This document shows positions 14,878 through 19,719 of a DNA stretch of 19,719 bases, in pieces. The position numbers and the translations under genes were made by a program. Under the pieces are notes generated by a model, which ran no database searches, was not told the DNA's origin, and saw only the letters and a program-made list of their open reading frames with translations. Source of the stretch: Treponema sp. (GTDB lineage Bacteria > Spirochaetota > Spirochaetia > Treponematales > Treponemataceae); contig JAITOJ010000090.1 of NCBI GenBank assembly GCA_031290005.1, positions 1-19,719 on the forward strand, written 5' to 3'. How positions within the stretch are numbered: the stretch's first letter is position 1; each line of letters starts with the position of its first letter.

Positions 14878-14916
14878 GCCGCCGCAGGGTTTGCTTGCGG
14901 CGGCTTTTTAGTTTTT
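14878..14916 (+). terminator. Strong intrinsic terminator
   Basis: GCCGCCGCA (14878-14886) pairs perfectly with TGCGGCGGC (14896-14904) around a nine-base loop, followed by TTTTTAGTTTTT. This is a textbook stem and T-tract. It lies only 20 bases before the start of GH30 copy 2, leaving no room for a separate promoter after it. Confidence 0.88.
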
Positions 14917-14936
14917 GAAAAATATGTGAGGAAAAA

Positions 14937-16409
14937 ATGCACAAATTGTCCAAACTCATCATCTGTTTGACCGCGCCCGCCGCACTGCTTATCGGCTGTG
15001 TGTCCGGCGCGCCAAAACAGAATGGCGGAACTATTCATGTTGACTTCGACGCCCCCCGCCAGACCATCGACGGCTTCGGCGGTTCCAACGCCTGGCTGAC
15101 CCTGCCCGCTGACCCGGCGGGCGCTGAAGTGGTTAAATTGCTGTATTCGAAAACCGAAGGCATCGGTTTAACCATTCTGCGGAATCGTATTCCGTTCCGG
15201 GAACATCACAAAAATGAGGACGGAACCGAACACGATGACGCTTTTATCAACAGAAACAGCAACGACACCTATATTTTCAGCGAAACCGGGGGAGTAAAAA
15301 CCTTTGACCTGAACTGGGACAATTGGGATTTGCAGAATACCAAAACCCTGATTGCCCGGATTAAGGCCCTGGACGGTGCTCCGGAAAAGCTCGTCATGTT
15401 CAGCGCCCCCTGGACAGCGCCGAATAACAGCGCTATGCGTTGGAAGCCGGATGTCAAAAACTGGGACACCCCGGATGTGGGCGGTCACCTTGACACCGCG
15501 CGTTACGCGGACTACGGCGACCTTCTGGCCGATTATGTGAACGGTTTTGAAGCCGCCCTGGGGATTCCCCTGGACGTGCTGTCTGTTCAGAACGAGCCAA
15601 ACTGGGAACCAAACTATGAATCCACCAAGTGGAACGGCGAACAGCTCCGGGATTTTATCAAAGTTTTGGGGAAGCGTCTGGCCCTGAAAAACGCGGTTGT
15701 GCAGGTTATGGCTCCGGAAGACGAAAACCTCAAGGAAGATATGGTAAAACCCATTCTGGCGGACAGCGAAGCCGCGGAAATTCTCTCAATCGTTGGGCTT
15801 CACCAGTATGAAGGCGCTTATGACGAGTCCGGGAAGGCCGGCGCTGAACCCATGCCCACAGTCTGGGAGTCGGGTAAAAGGCTCTGGCAGACCGAAGTGT
15901 CCGGCATTGGGCCAAAAATGCCCCGGGGAGACGGCATTGAAAACGCGCTCTTTTATGGCAGGATGATTCACTATGACATGACTCTTGCGGAAACGAACGC
16001 CTATCTTTTCTGGTGGCTCTGGGAAAATGGCAAAAAAACCAGTCTGGGAAGCCTGATTCAGATAAACAATGAGGGCGTGGTCAATGACACCACCCGCATG
16101 TATGTCCTCGGGCAGTACAGCCGCTTTATACGACCCGGCTGGGCGCGGGTGACTTCGGATACGGAGCCGCTTCCTGACGTTTTTGCCAGCGCCTACCGCA
16201 GCCCGGAATCAACCGAAGCCGCTCTGGTATTGGTGAACGATACTGATACCGAAGTGAATCTCAAACTTGATTTTGGCGGAAAAAAATTCAGCGCCTATGA
16301 TTTTTATCGCACTTCGGAAACAGAGAAGCTGCAAAAAATTAAAACAGCAAAAAGCGCCGGCTCGGTGAGCCTTGCGCCCAGGTCAGTTACGACCATATAC
16401 GGACACTAA
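14937..16409 (+). CDS. GH30 (glucurono)xylanase lipoprotein, copy 2
   Basis: 490 residues, lipobox LIGC (Cys21). It is a close paralogue of the GH30 in the first operon. Both share QTIDGFGGSNAW/QAIDGFGGSNAW, ILRNRIPFRE, FINRNSxDTY, NEPxWxPxYES, APEDEN, HQYEG, GKRLWQTE and FWWLW. The acid/base is Glu220 (LSVQNEPNW) and the nucleophile Glu320 (WQTEVS). A beta-rich C-terminal domain carries the same YRTSETEKLQKI ending. The ribosome-binding site GTGAGG lies six bases before the ATG. A strong terminator ends 20 bases upstream, so transcription must come from read-through or from a promoter inside or before the terminator stem. The signal peptide differs from copy 1 and lacks CNFSFGDK. Differences lie mainly in the region after the nucleophile, where substrate side-chain recognition is usually set. 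Confidence 0.88.
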   Translation: MHKLSKLIICLTAPAALLIGCVSGAPKQNGGTIHVDFDAPRQTIDGFGGSNAWLTLPADPAGAEVVKLLYSKTEGIGLTILRNRIPFREHHKNEDGTEHDDAFINRNSNDTYIFSETGGVKTFDLNWDNWDLQNTKTLIARIKALDGAPEKLVMFSAPWTAPNNSAMRWKPDVKNWDTPDVGGHLDTARYADYGDLLADYVNGFEAALGIPLDVLSVQNEPNWEPNYESTKWNGEQLRDFIKVLGKRLALKNAVVQVMAPEDENLKEDMVKPILADSEAAEILSIVGLHQYEGAYDESGKAGAEPMPTVWESGKRLWQTEVSGIGPKMPRGDGIENALFYGRMIHYDMTLAETNAYLFWWLWENGKKTSLGSLIQINNEGVVNDTTRMYVLGQYSRFIRPGWARVTSDTEPLPDVFASAYRSPESTEAALVLVNDTDTEVNLKLDFGGKKFSAYDFYRTSETEKLQKIKTAKSAGSVSLAPRSVTTIYGH

Positions 16410-16420
16410 TTTTTTTTGAT

Positions 16421-16461
16421 GCGGTTTCCCTCGGCCGGATTGCCGGCTTGAGGGAAACCGC
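16421..16461. terminator. Long hairpin after GH30 copy 2
   Basis: GCGGTTTCCCTC (16421-16432) pairs perfectly with GAGGGAAACCGC (16450-16461); the loop contains a second small stem (GCCGG/CCGGC). A run of eight T lies just before it (16410-16417), but no T-tract follows on either strand. It could act as a tail-less terminator or an RNA 3'-end stabiliser, insulating the xylan genes from the housekeeping genes. Confidence 0.55.
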
Positions 16462-16480
16462 ACAAAATCCCAAAATTTCC

Positions 16481-16509
16481 TTGACAGTCCGATTTTCTTG
16501 TGTTATACT
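16481..16509 (+). promoter_or_regulatory. Strong sigma-70 promoter for the TatD/DusB genes or a leader RNA
   Basis: TTGACA (16481-16486) is a perfect -35. After 17 bases comes TATACT (16504-16509), a near-perfect -10. This is the best promoter in the window. Transcription should start near 16516, leaving a leader of about 98 bases before the TatD start codon. Confidence 0.85.
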
Positions 16510-16555
16510 GGATTTGTCGCGCTTTGTTAGATTTATAACATAGTTATCGCATAAA

Positions 16556-16603
16556 GCGGAGCACGTCTCCGCCTGAGGAGTCAGAGGACTCCTTCTTCTT
16601 TTT
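16556..16603 (+). promoter_or_regulatory. Structured leader with terminator-like hairpin before the TatD gene
   Basis: A first stem GCGGAG/CTCCGC (16556-16561 with 16567-16572) is followed by a second, AGGAGTC/GACTCCT (16576-16582 with 16587-16593), and then TCTTCTTTTT. The ribosome-binding site GGAAAGG begins at the next base. The second stem plus T-rich run looks like an intrinsic terminator inside the leader, suggesting attenuation or a short terminated RNA. I recognise no known riboswitch. Confidence 0.45.
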
Positions 16604-16613
16604 GGAAAGGATT

Positions 16614-17390
16614 ATGCAAATTTTTGATACCCATGCCCACATCGGGCTTATATACGATGACCCCATTGAGCAGCTCCGGGTTATTCAGGAGTCGAAACGG
16701 GCAAAGGTTACCCGTATTGTCAGTATATGCAACAGTCTGCTTGACTTTGCAAAAACCTACCCTACGCTCAAATCTGTGCCGGGGGTATACCATGCGGTAG
16801 GCGTCGCTCCGTCTGAAGTGAACACCCCGGGCAAAGACTGGATGCAGACTGTTGAACAAAGCCTCAAGCTGCCCAATGTGGTGGCGGTAGGGGAAACAGG
16901 CCTCGACTATTTCCGCAAATTCGGGAACAAGCGTTCCCAGATTGAGCTTTTCATCAATCAGCTCGAAATCGCGGAAAAGAACAACAAACCGGTGATTATC
17001 CATAACCGTGACGCGGGCAAGGATATTCTGGACATTCTCATTGACCGTCCTCCCTCGGCGGGGGCAGTGTTTCATTGCTATTCCGAGGACGCTTCCTATG
17101 CCAGCCGCGCCTTGAAATTGAACGTGTATTTTTCTTTTGCCGGCAACCTCACCTATCGCAATGCCCGGAATCTGCACGAAACGGTGCTCAATATTCCGGT
17201 GGAGCGCATCATGATTGAGTCTGAAAGTCCTTTTATGGTGCCCGCGGCATACCGGGGCAAGCGCAATATGCCTTCCTATACGCCGTCGACTTTGGAATTC
17301 TTGGCCGAACTGCTCGACACAGACATTGAGGAACTTTCCGACCGGCTTTGGAAAAATAGCTGCGCTTTCTTTCATTTAAGCGAGACATAA
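16614..17390 (+). CDS. TatD-family metal-dependent hydrolase (DNase)
   Basis: 258 residues, normal family length. ATG 16614 is chosen because GGAAAGG ends three bases upstream; an in-frame TTG four codons earlier overlaps that site. Metal-site landmarks of the TatD amidohydrolase fold are present: DTHAH (5-9), VGETGLDYF with Glu94, IIHNRDA with His130, and FHCYSED with His154. The final motif, normally ETDSP, reads IESESPFMVP, so the usual Asp is Glu204. TatD proteins are cytoplasmic 3'-5' exonucleases acting on DNA ends in repair. It is followed after 12 bases by the DusB-type gene, probably in one transcript from the strong promoter upstream. The family is clear; the exact substrate is not. 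Confidence 0.9.
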   Translation: MQIFDTHAHIGLIYDDPIEQLRVIQESKRAKVTRIVSICNSLLDFAKTYPTLKSVPGVYHAVGVAPSEVNTPGKDWMQTVEQSLKLPNVVAVGETGLDYFRKFGNKRSQIELFINQLEIAEKNNKPVIIHNRDAGKDILDILIDRPPSAGAVFHCYSEDASYASRALKLNVYFSFAGNLTYRNARNLHETVLNIPVERIMIESESPFMVPAAYRGKRNMPSYTPSTLEFLAELLDTDIEELSDRLWKNSCAFFHLSET

Positions 17391-17402
17391 GCATCTCATC
17401 TC

Positions 17403-18401
17403 ATGACCGAAATCAGAACAAAGCCGCTGTATCATTCCGTGCGGATTGGAAAAGTGGAACTGGAGGGCAATCTGTTCCTGGCCCCGGTTGCGGGATATTC
17501 TGACCGGGCTTTCCGCTCCATCTGCTGGGACAAGGGAGCGTCTTTCACGTACACCGAGATGATTTCCGCGGAAGCCCTGTCGCGGGGTTCGGAAAAAACC
17601 GCCCTGCTCATGCGCCGGGCGCACAATGAAACCGCCTACGGGGTGCAGATTTTCGGCGGCAGCCCCGGCGTGATGGAACAGGCCGCGCGCATTGTTCGGG
17701 AACAGGCAAAGCCGTCGCTCATCGATATAAACGCGGGGTGCCCGGTTCCCAAAATCGTTAAATCAGGGGCAGGTTCCGGCCTCACCCGCGACCCGGAAAC
17801 CCTTTTCACCGTCACCAGGGCAGTGGTACAGGCGGCATCTCCTCTGCCGGTAACCGTGAAAATCCGCTCCGGCTGGGACGCGGCCAACCTCACCTGGAAA
17901 GAGGCCGCCCTTGCGGCAATAGAGGCCGGGGCCGCCGCTATTACTCTCCATCCGCGCACCAGAGCGCAGGGCTATGAAGGCAAGGCAGACTGGCATCTTT
18001 TGACTGAATTGACGCGCGTAATCCGGGATAAGTCCGGGGCGGTTCCGGTGTTTGGTTCCGGGGACGTATTTTCCCCCGAAGCCGCCAAAGCCATGCTGGA
18101 ACAAACCGGCGTTGACGGCGTACTGTTTGCCCGGGGCGCTCTGGGTAATCCCTTTATCTTCCGGGATACCAGGGAACTGCTTGAAACCGGCGCCTATGCG
18201 CCAATGGACAGCGCGGAACAGATTGCCGCGGGCCTGAAAGAACTGACTCTGTTAATCGCCGATACAGGCGAACGCCGGGCCTGCCGGGAAATGCGGAAAC
18301 GATTTTGCGCCTATGTCAAAGGCCTGCCCGATGCCGCTTCTCTCAGGAATGCTCTGGTGGCTTGCGAAACTGAATCGGATTACCGGAAACTGCTGAAATA
18401 G
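17403..18401 (+). CDS. dusB: tRNA-dihydrouridine synthase, DusB type
   Basis: 332 residues, full length. It is a flavin-dependent enzyme that reduces specific uridines of tRNA to dihydrouridine. The barrel begins with NLFLAPVAGYSDRAFRSI. The signature DINAGCPVPKIVKSGAGSGL (108-127) holds the catalytic Cys113. Lys153 in VKIRSGW and the ITLHPRTRAQGYEGKADW segment contact FMN, and GSGDVFSPEAAK with VLFARGALGNPFIF completes the phosphate-binding side. An IRxGKVxLxGN opening and the GCPVxK motif favour the DusB/NifR3 branch. There is no good Shine-Dalgarno sequence before ATG 17403, so translation may be coupled to the TatD gene 12 bases upstream. It ends 24 bases before the convergent exported-protein gene with no terminator between. 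Confidence 0.92.
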   Translation: MTEIRTKPLYHSVRIGKVELEGNLFLAPVAGYSDRAFRSICWDKGASFTYTEMISAEALSRGSEKTALLMRRAHNETAYGVQIFGGSPGVMEQAARIVREQAKPSLIDINAGCPVPKIVKSGAGSGLTRDPETLFTVTRAVVQAASPLPVTVKIRSGWDAANLTWKEAALAAIEAGAAAITLHPRTRAQGYEGKADWHLLTELTRVIRDKSGAVPVFGSGDVFSPEAAKAMLEQTGVDGVLFARGALGNPFIFRDTRELLETGAYAPMDSAEQIAAGLKELTLLIADTGERRACREMRKRFCAYVKGLPDAASLRNALVACETESDYRKLLK

Positions 18402-18425
18402 AAGGATGACAACTTTTGAAATTGC

Positions 18426-19280
18426 TTACAGGGGCAGGGTGTCGCGCCTGATATTCTGCTTTGACCGTTCCACTTCGTTTTTCGCCCGGACGTTCACATA
18501 GAGGCAGGTCATAATCGTTCCCAGTTTGTAGTTGTAATAATTGTACACGTTTGCGGTGGTGAATATGATCTGTAGATTCCAGTCATAGTTCATGTAGTGG
18601 TCAATCATGTTGAAGTAAGCGGTCCGCGCACGGGATTCGCGCTCCGTAGTCTTAAAAACCTGACCATAAATGGATTCCAGTTTTTGCCGCATCAATTGGG
18701 TGGTAAGTTCATCCACATAACCGTAGAGAACGTATACCTCATAAAGCTGATTCTGGAAGAACACAAACTGCCGGGAATCAATACCTCCGCCAACCCGTTC
18801 CTGAATAAACCGCCGGATGCCGATCATGCTGTCGTTTTCATCGGTAATTTCCTCGCAATCGGGATATAACCGGAGCAGCAGGGGAACTGAGGATCCCCAC
18901 TCCAGGTCAAGGTAGCCGATGGTGGGATGCGCGTTCTGGTATTCCAAATCACGGTAATCAAACGATGGGGCAGCCCGCTGAGGCACATTCCGGGGAACCG
19001 CTACCGGCGGGGGGCCGTAATCGTAGCTTGGAGGGAAAACCGGCCCCTGGGGGGCAGGCACATAATTATATTGGACGTTTGTCTTTGGAAGCGTATAAAA
19101 ATCATAATCCGCCGGAGACGCGAGCCAGGGGCGTTCCTGATAATACGAATATTCAGCGGGTAACTGCTTAGAGGCCCAGTCGTAATGAAAGTCTCCGGAC
19201 GGGTATCTCCGGGCTCGCTCATAGGCGCTGAGAGAGAAAAACAGGATACAAAAAATACCCAAAGTCACAATCCGTTTCAT
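18426..19280 (-). CDS. Exported Tyr/Pro-rich protein, unknown function
   Basis: 284 residues. An N-terminal signal peptide (MKRIVTLGIFCILFFSLSAY) without lipobox predicts export to the periplasm. Residues about 25-110 are low-complexity and rich in Tyr, Pro and Arg (for example FHYDWASKQLPAEYSYYQER, SYDYGPPPVAVPRN), probably disordered. The C-terminal part (about 118-284) looks folded, with GYLDLEWGSSVPLLLRLYPD, FFQNQLYEVYVLYGYVDE and NLQIIFTTANVYNYYNYKLG. I recognise no family. The ATG has AGAGGAA upstream. It is transcribed from the tRNA/SRP side, with the SRP RNA terminator just upstream, and converges on the DusB-type gene. No functional link to either neighbour is evident. Confidence 0.75.
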   Translation of the reverse strand: MKRIVTLGIFCILFFSLSAYERARRYPSGDFHYDWASKQLPAEYSYYQERPWLASPADYDFYTLPKTNVQYNYVPAPQGPVFPPSYDYGPPPVAVPRNVPQRAAPSFDYRDLEYQNAHPTIGYLDLEWGSSVPLLLRLYPDCEEITDENDSMIGIRRFIQERVGGGIDSRQFVFFQNQLYEVYVLYGYVDELTTQLMRQKLESIYGQVFKTTERESRARTAYFNMIDHYMNYDWNLQIIFTTANVYNYYNYKLGTIMTCLYVNVRAKNEVERSKQNIRRDTLPL

Positions 19281-19338
19281 AGACTATTCCTCTGGTTCTT
19301 TTATCGGTAAAAAAGCGGTAAGACTTGAGCTTTTTCAG

Positions 19339-19363
19339 GGAAAAACAAACCCCTCTGAAGAGG
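19339..19363 (-). terminator. Intrinsic terminator after the SRP RNA
   Basis: On the minus strand CCTCT-TC-AGAGG (19363 to 19352) forms a short stem, followed by GG and TTTGTTTTT. It directly follows the closing helix of the SRP RNA and should end the tRNA/SRP transcript. Confidence 0.65.
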
Positions 19364-19457
19364 CCAGGCAAACTACGGCACAAAAACCGGCAATCTACCG
19401 CTGCTTCCTTCCGGACCTGACGGGGTTTGAAAGCGGCTTTTTGCATAGCGCCTGGAC
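19362..19457 (-). ncRNA. ffs: Signal recognition particle RNA (small bacterial 4.5S type)
   Basis: The minus strand contains the invariant helix-8 core GTCAGGTCCGGAAGGAAGCA, followed by GCGGTA. The ends close with CCAGGC (19455-19450) pairing with GCCTGG (19369-19364), and an inner AAAAA/TTTTT-containing helix extends the stem, giving a single hairpin of about 96 bases. There is no Alu domain, as in Gram-negative type SRP RNA. It binds Ffh to target nascent membrane and exported proteins. It lies 15 bases after a tRNA-Ser gene, with no promoter between, so it is probably co-transcribed with the tRNAs. Confidence 0.92.
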
Positions 19458-19472
19458 TCATCACAGGGGTTA

Positions 19473-19558
<86 letters not shown>

Positions 19559-19565
19559 TTATTTT

Positions 19566-19652
19566 CGGAGAGAGGGGGATTCGAACCCCCGAAGCCCTTA
19601 CGGGCTTAACGGTTTTCGAGACCGCCCGATTCAACCACTCTCGCATCTCTCC
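19566..19652 (-). tRNA. tRNA-Ser (anticodon CGA)
   Basis: An 87-base cloverleaf on the minus strand. Acceptor GGAGAGA pairs with TCTCTCC, with discriminator G. Anticodon stem GCGGT/ACCGT encloses loop CTCGAAA (anticodon CGA, reading UCG). The long variable arm AAGCCCGTAAGGGCTT confirms the serine class. CCA is not encoded. It lies seven bases upstream of the tRNA-Ser(GGA) gene. Confidence 0.95.
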
Positions 19653-19656
19653 AAAA

Positions 19657-19719
19657 CGAGACTGACAGGAGTTGAACCTGCGACCTTCAGATCCGCAATC
19701 TGACGCTCTATCCAGCTGA
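19657..19719 (-). tRNA. tRNA-Arg (anticodon GCG), 5' end beyond the window
   Basis: The minus strand begins inside the D-arm (TCAGCTGGATAGAGC) and continues with anticodon stem TCAGA/TCTGA around loop TTGCGGA (anticodon GCG), then T-arm GCAGGTTCAACTCCTGT and acceptor strand CAGTCTC with discriminator G. About eleven 5' bases are missing. GCG rather than the common ACG reads the CGC/CGU codons. Confidence 0.85.

Noticed and set aside
16581..17375. 264-codon minus-strand open frame opposite the TatD gene
   Set aside because: The TatD strand has the conserved metal-site motifs, a ribosome-binding site and a strong promoter; the opposite frame has none.

Overview
The window looks like the chromosome of a spirochaete, most likely a gut-type Treponema. 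This is an inference from the many short-signal-peptide lipoproteins, the porin-like outer-membrane protein, the SRP RNA/tRNA-Ser cluster and the carbohydrate gene content; no rRNA or other decisive marker is present. There are no phage genes, no CRISPR array and no rRNA.

Left part (1-4525): the 3' end of a small PII-fold protein converges on, and overlaps by 6 bases, a minus-strand fused sensor kinase (LacI-type sugar-binding domain, a GAF-like segment, HisKA_3/HATPase; no signal peptide or membrane segment). Divergent from it run two tandem CE4 deacetylase lipoproteins and a NarL/LuxR-type response regulator that probably partners the kinase.

Middle (4601-10798): a tightly coupled operon encodes an LplA-type solute-binding lipoprotein, LplB-type and YtcP-type permeases, a GH10 xylanase and a GH30 (glucurono)xylanase. 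The layout resembles the aldouronate/glucuronoxylan clusters known from Paenibacillus. No transporter ATPase is encoded, so a shared one elsewhere is expected. The GH10 gene is the most striking feature: its two half-barrels are in reverse order (C-terminal half first, N-terminal half second) in one uninterrupted frame behind a lipoprotein signal. It reads as a natural circular permutation cut just after the acid/base glutamate.

A RAYT-type (REP-associated) Y1 transposase with repeats and a 17-bp perfect palindrome (10809-11800) separates this operon from a second group (11915-16409): a lipoprotein with a G9 tract, a probable outer-membrane beta-barrel, another lipoprotein and a second GH30. 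Together the genes suggest a pathway: deacetylation of acetyl-xylan, surface cleavage by lipid-anchored GH10/GH30 enzymes, passage through a beta-barrel, capture and import by the ABC system, and control by a cytoplasmic sugar-sensing two-component pair. The pathway is inferred.

Right part (16410-19719): housekeeping genes. A strong promoter and structured leader precede a TatD-family hydrolase and a DusB-type tRNA-dihydrouridine synthase. On the minus strand are an exported Tyr/Pro-rich protein of unknown function, the SRP RNA, two tRNA-Ser genes and a partial tRNA-Arg cut by the window edge.
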